Assembly: GCA_017881185.1 (NCBI GenBank)
Contig: JADGRE010000005.1
Span: 1-63,209, forward strand
Length of the DNA: 63,209 nucleotides
Direction: 5' to 3'
Source: Pseudomonadota bacterium
GTDB lineage: Bacteria > Myxococcota_A > Polyangia > Polyangiales > JAFGIB01
Position 1 is the first letter of the stretch, and the number at the start of each line of letters is the position of its first letter. The notes below the pieces were generated by a model. It worked only from the letters and a program-made list of their open reading frames with translations, was not told the DNA's origin and did no database searches. Of this stretch, positions 55,071 through 63,209 are shown piece by piece. A program made the translations under genes and the position numbers.

Positions 55071-56230
55071 GCTGCCGCCGGGAGCAGCGCGCCCTTGCGG
55101 TAGCCTTCCGCCAGACCCACCAGCACCTCCGCAGGCACGGCGATGACCGCCTCGGCGATGCGGTTGTGCTCGCCATCCTGATGGCGAATGACAACCGTAC
55201 GTGACTCGTAAGCGCCCTGTAAGATCGACCAGGCGCCGCGCGTCTCGATGGCGAGTGCTTTGATTTCAGGCCAGCGCAGCCGCAAGATGCCGCGGCGGGT
55301 TCGCAAGAGCAGCTCCGCAGGCGTGAGCAAGAGGGCGAGCGGTCCGCCGCGTGCCATGCCCCGCCGGGTGAGCAACACCCAGATCACCGGCACGGCGACG
55401 GTTGCGACCAGCAGCCAGACTGCAGGCCCCGCCAGTAGCGCAGCGCGCAGGCTTGCTGGCAGACGCAAGAGCCCATCCAGCATCGCGATGCCCAGCAGCA
55501 AGCTCGTGTAGGGACCACGCCGCAGCCAAGCGCTGCTGCGCTCGACGACGGCCACGTCTGCTGGACGCTCGCCAGCCGCGACGCTCTCCCACAGCTTGCT
55601 CGCCAGCGCTGCGGGATCAGGGAAGCTCGCTGCGTCGCGCTCCGCAGGTGGTCCCAGCCAACGCATCAAGCGTTCGGCGAGCACGCCCGGCGTGCGTTCG
55701 AACACGGGCGGCAGCGTGAGGTACAAGCGCCCACTGCGCGGATGAGCGATCACGTAGACGTCGGCCCAGCGTCGGCCTGCGCGCTGGCGCCATTGGCCGT
55801 GCTCGCGCACCTCCACCACATCTTGTCGCGGCAGCACGACGTCGCCTTGCGGCGATCGGTAGAGCAACCCTGCCGGTGTGAGCACGAGGCCATAGCGAGG
55901 CAACGACATCCGCACGCGCAAACGCCGCAGCAGCGTCGCAGACAGCACCAACGCACGAACGGTCAGCGCCAGCGCGAGCAAGCGCAACAGCAGGCTGAGC
56001 GGGTCGAGTGGCGAGTGGGCTTGCGTGTCGCGCAGCACCACGGCCGACCACAAGAACGCCGCCAAGAGCGGCGCTGTCGCTGCGCGCACGCCGGTCGCAT
56101 CGAAGACGGGCGGCGTGAAACGCTCCACTACATCGACGTCGACATCGGCGGTCGCGGCGGCGGTCGTGGCGGCGGTCGTGGCGCTCTGCGCGGCGAGCGC
56201 GTTCTCGGCAGCTTGGATCCAGTGCGCCAT
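55040..56230 (-). CDS. Membrane protein with internally duplicated PH-like halves
   Basis: Several TM helices; two similar segments 'LPRYGLVLTPAGLLYRSPQGDVVLPRQDVVEVREHG' and 'GGPLALLLTPAELLLRTRRGILRLRWPEIKALAIETRG'. Confidence 0.55.
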   Translation of the reverse strand: MAHWIQAAENALAAQSATTAATTAAATADVDVDVVERFTPPVFDATGVRAATAPLLAAFLWSAVVLRDTQAHSPLDPLSLLLRLLALALTVRALVLSATLLRRLRVRMSLPRYGLVLTPAGLLYRSPQGDVVLPRQDVVEVREHGQWRQRAGRRWADVYVIAHPRSGRLYLTLPPVFERTPGVLAERLMRWLGPPAERDAASFPDPAALASKLWESVAAGERPADVAVVERSSAWLRRGPYTSLLLGIAMLDGLLRLPASLRAALLAGPAVWLLVATVAVPVIWVLLTRRGMARGGPLALLLTPAELLLRTRRGILRLRWPEIKALAIETRGAWSILQGAYESRTVVIRHQDGEHNRIAEAVIAVPAEVLVGLAEGYRKGALLPAAAQGAASVPAS

Positions 56231-56251
56231 GGGTCGTGGGCGCTGTGTAGC

Positions 56252-56632
56252 TCAGCGCTGGCTCGCTGCACAGCGGCAGTGTGTGGTCGTAGCACGCGCT
56301 TGCGCGCAACCGGTTGCGCCGCGCTCGCAGCGCGCAAGCCCATCGGAGTCAGCCAAAGGCTTTGCGGTGGCGCACAGCGTCGCGGCCGCCTCGCATGCTG
56401 TTGCACTGGCCGCGCACGCTTGCACACACGCGCGTGCACTTGCCTCTAGCTCGTGCACGGCCGCTGCGATCCTGGCTTCTTGCACTTGCATCGCCGCAAA
56501 CGCGTGACTGCGCTCGGCTTCCGTGGTCGGTGCAGGTGCGCGTGCGGCGCAGCCGGCCATGCAGCTCGCAGCCCACAGCAGCAGGCCCACGCGTGCGATC
56601 CACGTGGGTCCGCAGCCCCGGATTGCGAACAC
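56252..56632 (-). CDS. Cys-rich helical lipoprotein
   Basis: GTG at 56632; lipobox 'WAASCMAGC'; CX3CX6CX6C helix. The 56725 ORF start would overlap the divergent GTPase gene. Confidence 0.5.
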   Translation of the reverse strand: MFAIRGCGPTWIARVGLLLWAASCMAGCAARAPAPTTEAERSHAFAAMQVQEARIAAAVHELEASARACVQACAASATACEAAATLCATAKPLADSDGLARCERGATGCAQARATTTHCRCAASQR

Positions 56633-56684
56633 CTTGGGCTTGTACGGCTGCGGGGCCGTCGCTAGTGTGTAATCAGTCTCCGCC

Positions 56685-57413
56685 ATGCCGTACATCGACC
56701 ACGCGCGCAAAGAGCTTCGTCTCAAGATCGTGTACTACGGACCCGGGCTCGGCGGCAAAACCAGCAACCTCGAGTACATCCACAAGCACACCCGGCCCGA
56801 GCGCCGCGGCAAGCTGGTCGCGCTCAACACGGAAGCCGAGCGCACGCTGTTTTTCGATCTGCTGCCCGTCGAGATCGGCCGCTACAAGGACTACCAGGTG
56901 CGCGTGCACCTGTGCACGGTGCCCGGCCAGATCGCCTACGACCGCACGCGGCAGCTGGTGTTGCGTCACGTCGACGGCGTGGTGTTCGTGGTCGACAGCC
57001 AACCGGCTCGCCTGCGCGAGAACCACGAGAGCATGCGCAACCTCGAGGCGAACCTGCGCTTGCAGGGCGACGACCCCGCCAAGATGCCCTTGGTCGTGCA
57101 GTTCAACAAACGCGATCTGGCAGGCCCTGGTGGCATCGAGGCCTCGCGCGAGGCGCTGGGCATCCCGCCGGGCGTGCTGCAGATCATCGCGAGCGCCGGA
57201 CGCGGCGAAGGCGTGTTCGAGACACTCAAGGCCATCCTCAAGGAATGCCTCGCAGTGGTCGAGGAGCCGTCGCGAGCGCCGCCGGGGCACTCGCCGTCCA
57301 TCGTGCCCGGTCAGCGCGTGTCCATGTTCCCGGAGGCGACGGCAGGCACGCCGGGTTCCGAGAATTCGGGGATGCTCGTCATTGCCACACTGCCGAAGCT
57401 GCCGCGGTTGTAG
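56685..57413 (+). CDS. MglA-like Ras-family small GTPase with C-terminal extension
   Basis: 'ELRLKIVYYGPGLGGKTSNLEYIHKHT', 'NTEAERTLFFDLLPVEIG', 'VHLCTVPGQIAYDRTRQLVLRHVDGVVFVVDSQ', 'VVQFNKRDL' match MglA motifs (P-loop, PM3, NKxD). Confidence 0.9.
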   Translation: MPYIDHARKELRLKIVYYGPGLGGKTSNLEYIHKHTRPERRGKLVALNTEAERTLFFDLLPVEIGRYKDYQVRVHLCTVPGQIAYDRTRQLVLRHVDGVVFVVDSQPARLRENHESMRNLEANLRLQGDDPAKMPLVVQFNKRDLAGPGGIEASREALGIPPGVLQIIASAGRGEGVFETLKAILKECLAVVEEPSRAPPGHSPSIVPGQRVSMFPEATAGTPGSENSGMLVIATLPKLPRL

Positions 57414-57446
57414 CGCCAGGTTCGCGGGCGCCTTGGGGGCGCAGCA

Positions 57447-60380
57447 TCAAGGCGCGTAGCGCAGCCGCCGCAGCGTGCCCGTCCGCCGCACCTCCAGGCT
57501 GTGCGCGGTGCCGGCACCCAACTGCAACATGCCGCGCGCTTGCGCCGCCGAGCGCACCAGCTCGGCGTCCACGGTCAGCAGTAAGTCGCCTGCCTTCAGC
57601 CCGGCCCGCGCGGCCGGCGAACCGTCGACCACGGCGTCTACCACTACCGCTCCGGCGCGGTTGCGTACGCTCAGCGCTGGGCTTCTGCCATCTGCATTGG
57701 CGGGGCCGGTCGCGCTGTCGCGCTGTGCCTCGGGGGCGTCGACCAACTCGGGCAAGCGCAGCACCACCCCGGGGGTCTCCTGCCGCGTGAACACGCGCGT
57801 CGGCGCGCTCGCTGCAGTCTCGCCTGCTTGTGCATGCCGTGCGCGTAGGCTCGTGTCGCCGGGCGGCAAGTTGGTCAACACGAAGTGTCCCGCGTGATCG
57901 GTGCGCGTGGCGTGCGCCCAACCGGGCGGCTCGGTGGCTGCGACTTCCGCATTCCACACCGGTACGCCGCGGCGGTCGACCACGTCGCCGCTGACGCTGC
58001 CCGCCGGCACCAGCACGAACGCCTCGGGCGGTCGGTCTTCCGCGCGCGCGCCCCCGCTGACCAGCGCATTTCGGCTCTGCGAGATGAATCCCGAAGCATC
58101 CACACTAAGCGTGTAAGTCCCATCGCTTAGGTGCTGAAACTCGAACAAACCGTCGCTGTCGCTGCGGGCCGTGCGCGGCACGCTCAGCCAGCCGGCCGTG
58201 AGCGTGATGCGCGCGCCTTGCAGTGCGGCGTTGGCGTCGCCGTCGAGCACCGCGCCTTGCAGTGTTCCGCCCGCTTGCAGGCGGATCTCCAGCTCGTGCT
58301 CCACCGACGTGACACGCAGCGGCTTGCCGGCCGCGTATTGCGGTTGATCCACGCTGACGTTGTACGGTGGCGGTGGCAGCCCCGGCGCTTCGAAGGTGCC
58401 GTCGGGCGCCGACAACACCGTCAGCGCGAACGAGGTGCTGGCTGCCAACGCGCGCACGTTCACGCTGGCGCTCTCGATCGCTCGGCCTCTGTCATCGAGC
58501 ACGCGTCCGCGCAGCGTCTTGGTCTCGCTATCGAGCACGAGCACCACCTTGGCCGTGCCGCGCGCCTCGACCTGCGCCGCGCTGCGCACTGGCGGAAGCC
58601 CGTACGGGAACGCCGTCACCTGGACATTGCCGACCAGCGCATCGAAGCGGAATGAACCGTCGCGCGCGCTCAGTGCAGAACGCTGCGATCCGTCGCGGTC
58701 GACGAGCAGTTGCACCCGCACGTGAGGGATCGGTTGCCCGTTGGGATCCTGCAGCTCGCCTTCGAGCACACCGCCGCGCGTGAGCCGAAGCTCCACGCCC
58801 GAGCTCTGCTCGCCCGAGCCCAAGCGCACGGCGACCGGCGCGCTGGTCGCGAAGCCGGCATGGCTCGCGCACAAGCGCAATGCCCCTGGCGGCACGCCGT
58901 TGAGTTGAAACTGACCCTTGGCATCGCTGCGGAACGCTGCGGCCTGGGTGTCAGCTTCGGCGCTTGCCCGGGCGTCCGGTGTGACCGGTCCAGCCAGTGG
59001 AATGGCTGGGATGCCGCCATGCATCACGCCGAGGTTCTCGCCTCCGGTCGCCTGCTGACTGTTGCTCGCGTTGGCGTCGCGCGGTGCCCAGGCAGAGCTC
59101 GCGCTGAGATCCACGTTGGTGCCTGTGATGCTCGTGCCGCGCACCACGACGTTGGCGTCCGGCACGGGCTCGCCATCGTCGTCGAGCACTTGCCCGCTGA
59201 TCGAGCCGGCCCGAAGCAGCGCGAGCGGGAGCGCCTGGCCACCCGGTCGCACCCAGCCATCGAACGCCACGTAGCCTTGCGCGCGCGCAGCCACGCGTTG
59301 CGTCACAGCGCGCAACCCACCCAGGCTGAAGCCGCCGTCCGCCGCGGTCTGGGTCCCGCGCGTGGGGGCGCTCAGCGCCTCTTCTTGCAGTTGCACGCTG
59401 GCGCCGGCGATCGCTCCGCCGGTCTGCGCGTCGTACACGCGGCCGGTGAGCAGCACCCCCGGGGCCAGCTGCAGGTCGACCTGCACGAGCCCACCGGGGT
59501 CGACCGCCAACCCCTCGACCGGTGCGCTCACCTGGCCTGCGTGCTCAGCCCGGAGCTCGTACACGCCCTCCGGAATGGGCTCGAAGCGAAAACTGCCCAA
59601 GCTGTCCGACTGCACTTTCGCGTTCGGCCAGACGCCGCTGCCGGCCAGCGTGACGGTAGCACCCGCGATAGCAGCGCCAGCCTTGTCGAGGGTGCGTCCG
59701 GCAATTGCGGCCGTGCGAGGTAGCACGACGGTTACGGATTGTGTCGCGGGCGCTGCCACGTTGCGCACCACGCTGCGCTGATGAATCTCCAGCGAAACAT
59801 CCAGGTCGATCATCCCTGGCGGAAGAGTATCAAAGGCGAATGCACCCGTGTCGTTTGTGATCGTCTCCGATGCAATTGGGATCGTCTCTGCTCCTGCGGC
59901 ATTGCCGGGCGAGGCACGCACCCGCGCGCCGGGCAGTGCCTTGCCCGTCTCGTCTTGCACCGTGCCTGCGATGCGTGCACCTGGTGGCAGCACCACGCGA
60001 ACCGTGCGCGGACCCGGTTGAGCGCTCAGCACGGTGCGCACGAACCCCGCGTGGTCGATTGACACCTCGAGCGGGCTGTCTGGACAGTCCGTGAAGCGCA
60101 CATGGCCGGTCGGGTCGGCGGCGGCCTGTGCCCGAAAGGCATTGCCGGCGCTGGCGTTGACGAGCCCCCCGGCGACGGGGTGGCCATCACTATCCACCAG
60201 CAGTAGCAGCAGCAGCTGGCCGCTCCGCAAGCCCAGCCGGTGCGGACCCGCAACGGGCACTTCCGGCGCCTGCCGCAACCGCAGTCCCACGCCGATCGCC
60301 ACGACGGCGACGGTCGCGAGGGCTGCCAGCAGGCGCGCACGGGCGCGGCTGGGTCGGGGCGGCTGGGGCGTCTCGGACAT
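57447..60380 (-). CDS. Membrane-anchored protein with many carboxypeptidase-regulatory-like domains and C-terminal PDZ domain
   Basis: TM near N-terminus; repeated 'I.G.V.D..G.P...A.V........T..DG.F....L..G.Y.L......' units; C-terminal 'AGAVVVDAVVDGSPAARAGLKAGDLLLTVDAELVRSAAQARGML'. Confidence 0.8.
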   Translation of the reverse strand: MSETPQPPRPSRARARLLAALATVAVVAIGVGLRLRQAPEVPVAGPHRLGLRSGQLLLLLLVDSDGHPVAGGLVNASAGNAFRAQAAADPTGHVRFTDCPDSPLEVSIDHAGFVRTVLSAQPGPRTVRVVLPPGARIAGTVQDETGKALPGARVRASPGNAAGAETIPIASETITNDTGAFAFDTLPPGMIDLDVSLEIHQRSVVRNVAAPATQSVTVVLPRTAAIAGRTLDKAGAAIAGATVTLAGSGVWPNAKVQSDSLGSFRFEPIPEGVYELRAEHAGQVSAPVEGLAVDPGGLVQVDLQLAPGVLLTGRVYDAQTGGAIAGASVQLQEEALSAPTRGTQTAADGGFSLGGLRAVTQRVAARAQGYVAFDGWVRPGGQALPLALLRAGSISGQVLDDDGEPVPDANVVVRGTSITGTNVDLSASSAWAPRDANASNSQQATGGENLGVMHGGIPAIPLAGPVTPDARASAEADTQAAAFRSDAKGQFQLNGVPPGALRLCASHAGFATSAPVAVRLGSGEQSSGVELRLTRGGVLEGELQDPNGQPIPHVRVQLLVDRDGSQRSALSARDGSFRFDALVGNVQVTAFPYGLPPVRSAAQVEARGTAKVVLVLDSETKTLRGRVLDDRGRAIESASVNVRALAASTSFALTVLSAPDGTFEAPGLPPPPYNVSVDQPQYAAGKPLRVTSVEHELEIRLQAGGTLQGAVLDGDANAALQGARITLTAGWLSVPRTARSDSDGLFEFQHLSDGTYTLSVDASGFISQSRNALVSGGARAEDRPPEAFVLVPAGSVSGDVVDRRGVPVWNAEVAATEPPGWAHATRTDHAGHFVLTNLPPGDTSLRARHAQAGETAASAPTRVFTRQETPGVVLRLPELVDAPEAQRDSATGPANADGRSPALSVRNRAGAVVVDAVVDGSPAARAGLKAGDLLLTVDAELVRSAAQARGMLQLGAGTAHSLEVRRTGTLRRLRYAP

Positions 60381-60464
60381 GCGGGCAGAGCGTACGCTGC
60401 TGCGCGTCAAGGTTGCCACCCGCGTCGTGCAGTGCTACACGCTGCCCCCTGGTGAGGTAACAGC

Positions 60465-60656
60465 ATGTCTTTCGTCTGTGATTACTGTGGAAAGGGCCGC
60501 CAAAAGGCCCACAAGGTCAGCCACTCGAACATCAAGACGCGCAAGTGGCAGGAGCCCAATCTCCAGCCGGTGCGCGCGATGCGCGATGGCCAGGTGGTGC
60601 GGGTTCGCGCCTGCACGCGCTGCATCCGCACGGGCCGTGTGAGCAAGGCGGCTTGA
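60465..60656 (+). CDS. rpmB: 50S ribosomal protein L28 (zinc-ribbon C+ form)
   Basis: 'CDYCGKGRQKAHKVSHSNIKTRKWQEPNLQPVRAMRDGQVVRVRACTRCIRTGRVSKA'. Confidence 0.93.
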   Translation: MSFVCDYCGKGRQKAHKVSHSNIKTRKWQEPNLQPVRAMRDGQVVRVRACTRCIRTGRVSKAA

Positions 60657-60688
60657 GGCTAGCGAGCGGCCGCAGGCACGCTCGCCCA

Positions 60689-61771
60689 GTGCGTGTCGAC
60701 CCTCGCGTCAACAGCGAGGGGCTCGACATCGACGAGCCGCTGCCGCCACGGCCCGAGGGTAGTCCGCCCGACGCGGTCGTGCTCACCTTCAAGGTTCCGT
60801 CCGAGCTTGCGGGCTTGCGGCTGGATCGCTTCATCCAGCATCGCATCCCGCGGCTGTCGCGTACGCGTGCGCAGGCCATCATTCGTGGCTGTGCCGTGCG
60901 GCTCGATGGCGTGCGGCGTCGCCCTTCGGACATCGTGCACCAGGGCGAGACCGTGTACCTGGTGCGCGAGCGCTTCGTCGAGCCGACCACGCCGCTGCAC
61001 TACGGCGTCGTCTACGAAGACGAGTGCGTGTTGATCGTCGACAAGCCTGCGGGCTTGCCGATGCATCCGACTGCGACTTACCACAAGCACACGCTCAGCT
61101 ACTTGTTGCGCGAGAAGTACGCGGGCAGCTTCGCGCCGCGCATCGCGCATCGCCTCGATCGCGAGACCAGTGGTCTCGTGGTGTGTGGGCGCACGCGTGA
61201 AGCGGAGCGCGTGCTCAAGCGGCAGTTTGCCGAGCACGGCGTGCGCAAGACTTACCTCGCCATCGTGCGCGGCGAGCTGGCGCAAGACACCGGCGAGATC
61301 GCGGTGCCGATCGGGCCGGTGCGCGAGGGACTGCACGTGCGGATGGAGGTGCGCGAGGACGGCCTGCCTTCGCACACGCACTTTCGCGTGCACGCGCGTG
61401 TGGCCGGGCACACGTTGGTCGAGCTGTTTCCGCGCACGGGCCGCCAGCACCAGCTGCGCGTGCACCTGTCATCGATCGGTCATCCCATCGTGGGCGACAA
61501 GCTGTACGGCCCCGAGCGCGAGGCGCCGTTCCTCGAGCAGATCGAGACGGGCATGACGCCCGAGCTCGAAGCGCGGTTGGGTCATAGCCGGCAGGCGCTG
61601 CACGCGCATCGACTCATGTTCCAGCACCCGGGCACGGGGCAAGAGCACGTCGCAGTGGCGGAGCTGGCGCCGGACCTGCAAGCACTGTGGTCGCGTTTGG
61701 GCGGCACCTGGCACGCCGCTACGACGAGTGCTGTCGCGGCGGCGCAGACGCGCGCGCTGCTGCACGATTGA
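60689..61771 (+). CDS. RluA-family pseudouridine synthase with S4 domain
   Basis: S4-like 'LRLDRFIQHRIPRLSRTRAQAIIRGCAVRLDG'; 'VYEDECVLIVDKPAGLPMHPT'; catalytic 'RIAHRLDRETSGLVV'; 'TGRQHQLRVHLSSIGHPIVGDKLYG'. GTG 60689 is one start option; TTG 60653 is another. Confidence 0.9.
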   Translation: MRVDPRVNSEGLDIDEPLPPRPEGSPPDAVVLTFKVPSELAGLRLDRFIQHRIPRLSRTRAQAIIRGCAVRLDGVRRRPSDIVHQGETVYLVRERFVEPTTPLHYGVVYEDECVLIVDKPAGLPMHPTATYHKHTLSYLLREKYAGSFAPRIAHRLDRETSGLVVCGRTREAERVLKRQFAEHGVRKTYLAIVRGELAQDTGEIAVPIGPVREGLHVRMEVREDGLPSHTHFRVHARVAGHTLVELFPRTGRQHQLRVHLSSIGHPIVGDKLYGPEREAPFLEQIETGMTPELEARLGHSRQALHAHRLMFQHPGTGQEHVAVAELAPDLQALWSRLGGTWHAATTSAVAAAQTRALLHD

Positions 61772-61806
61772 CGCCCCGGACGGCTGTGGCAAAGTCCGAG
61801 ACCGAC

Positions 61807-62397
61807 ATGCGCTCCACACTCGCCATCTGTGCAACCGGGTTGCTGCTGCTGTCATTTGGCACCGCCTGCGGCAGCAGCACGGCGGCGGGTGGCGTGCACC
61901 CGACTTCACCGTTCACGGACGCCGACGCCAAGCTCTTCGAAGACGGCGTCGACTTCGTCTCCGATCCAGCAGCGCTCGGCGGTCGCTGGGCCGAAGAGGC
62001 CGAGCGCGAAGCCATTGGCCGCATCGACGCCGCCGATGCGATCACAGTCGTCACCGTGACCGCGCTGCGCACCGACATCGATCCGCAGCAGCGCACCACC
62101 TACGGCATCGCGACCACGACCGTCGAGAACATCAAGGGCACACTCGGCGGCGACCCCATCACGCTCTCGGTCAGCGGCGACGCGCCCGGCTACGCCACCA
62201 TCGATCGGGACCGCCAGCGCTTGCTCAACGAGCGCCTGGTCGCGTTCGTGAAGTGGTACGCCAAGCACGACGGCACGGTGGGCACCCACTTTCACCTGTC
62301 GATCGCATCGCCCGTCGTGTTGCAGCAGGTGCGCCAGCGGCTCGACAGGAACAAGCCGAGCAAGAGCATCATCATCGAGAAGAACGTGCAGGAGTAG
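61807..62397 (+). CDS. Lipoprotein of unknown function
   Basis: ATG 61807; lipobox 'LLSFGTACGSS'; soluble domain. Confidence 0.7.
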   Translation: MRSTLAICATGLLLLSFGTACGSSTAAGGVHPTSPFTDADAKLFEDGVDFVSDPAALGGRWAEEAEREAIGRIDAADAITVVTVTALRTDIDPQQRTTYGIATTTVENIKGTLGGDPITLSVSGDAPGYATIDRDRQRLLNERLVAFVKWYAKHDGTVGTHFHLSIASPVVLQQVRQRLDRNKPSKSIIIEKNVQE

Positions 62398-62465
62398 CCG
62401 CGTTCGCTGCGCATGTGCTTTGCACTTGGGTCATGTATGCTCTGCAGCTAGCAGGGAGACCCCAA

Positions 62466-63008
62466 ATGCGTTCCATCCGCTTCAACGTTCTGTGTGTCGC
62501 TGCAGGGCTGGCTGGTGTCATGTTCGCCGCAGGGTGCGGGTCCAAGTCGAGTCCCGAGACAGCGGCGCCCGCGCCCAGCCCGACCGCGGCCGCAGAGAAG
62601 CCCGCGCCGGCGGCGCCCGCGCCGTCAGCACCGGTCGCACAAGCCGCCACCAGCGCCATCGATGATCCCAGCTTCTCGTTGCATCTGGTGCCTGCCGGTC
62701 CGTACAAGGTCGGCGAGCTCGGCCGCGTGGTGGTGCAGCTCGAGCCGCACGGCGTGTTCCACGTGAACCAGGAATACCCGATCGAGATCGCGCTCAGCGG
62801 CGACGCCGATACCGCGTTCCCGAAGGCCAAGCTCGAACGCGCCGACGCCGCCGAATTCGGCGAGAAGAAAGCCAAGTTCGAGGCGCCGTTCACGGCGAAG
62901 GTCGCGGGCGAGCACAAGCTGCTGGCCAACGTGAAGTTCGCGGTGTGCACGCCCGAGAACTGCGTTCCGGACGAGCGCAACCTCGTGCTCGCCGTGGCCG
63001 TGAACTAG
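62466..63008 (+). CDS. Lipoprotein with DsbD-alpha-like domain
   Basis: ATG 62466; lipobox 'GVMFAAGCGSK'; A/P linker; 'ANVKFAVCTPENCVPDERNLVLAVAVN' resembles DsbD N-terminal (Cys pair) region. Confidence 0.65.
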   Translation: MRSIRFNVLCVAAGLAGVMFAAGCGSKSSPETAAPAPSPTAAAEKPAPAAPAPSAPVAQAATSAIDDPSFSLHLVPAGPYKVGELGRVVVQLEPHGVFHVNQEYPIEIALSGDADTAFPKAKLERADAAEFGEKKAKFEAPFTAKVAGEHKLLANVKFAVCTPENCVPDERNLVLAVAVN

Positions 63009-63012
63009 GCCC

Positions 63013-63209
63013 ATGCCGAGCCGATCCGGCAGCGAATTGGAAGCGCTCAGCGCTTCGATCAAAGAGCGCTTCCTGCTCGAGAAGCGCGTGCTCTCGTTCG
63101 ACGAGTACATCGAGGAGTTCCTGAAGCAGCCGCTGCGTCACTCGCGCGACGCTTCGCGCTACGTGCACGACTGCTTCGACTTCTACGGCAGCTACAAGCT
63201 GCAAACCCC
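63013..63209 (+). CDS. N-terminal fragment, possibly a PrkA-type serine protein kinase/AAA protein (truncated by window edge)
   Basis: ATG 63013, open to window end; 'LSFDEYIEEFLKQPLRHSRDASRYVHDCFDFYGSY' resembles N-termini of PrkA-like proteins. Confidence 0.45.
   Translation, partial: MPSRSGSELEALSASIKERFLLEKRVLSFDEYIEEFLKQPLRHSRDASRYVHDCFDFYGSYKLQT

Noticed and set aside
57428-57455. GCGCCTTG...CAAGGCGC inverted repeat between convergent genes as a terminator
   Set aside because: 8-bp stem with 12-nt loop and no T-tract; its right arm overlaps the coding end of the minus gene. Not strong enough to call.

Overview
This is a GC-rich, densely coded bacterial chromosomal window that looks deltaproteobacterial/myxobacterial, based on gene families such as FHA/TonB-like AgmX/PglI-type tails, giant TPR proteins and an MglA-like GTPase. 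I see no rRNA, tRNA, CRISPR array, transposase or prophage genes. Recognisable housekeeping genes are pdxA, ftsY, a yraN-type gene, tsaE, carB, greA, recG, rpmB and an RluA-type pseudouridine synthase. The left end (0-4 kb) is a cytochrome/thiol-redox module: a protein with 13 CXXCH motifs, a CX4CH Ig-like protein, a CcmH-like/DsbA-like fusion and a TlpA-like protein. The most notable region is 20.2-41.5 kb. It holds a co-oriented series of envelope/TPR genes: a periplasmic TPR protein, a 1274-aa TPR protein, a TPR lipoprotein with a doubled lipobox, a small exported protein, an FHA + AgmX/PglI-tail protein, a TPR lipoprotein and a 3379-aa TPR protein. It resembles the Myxococcus Glt (gliding) / Nfs (spore coat) trans-envelope complexes. 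A pair of outer-membrane beta-barrel genes (12-14 kb) and an MglA-like GTPase (56.7 kb) lie nearby. The homology calls are from recognition by eye; no searches were run.
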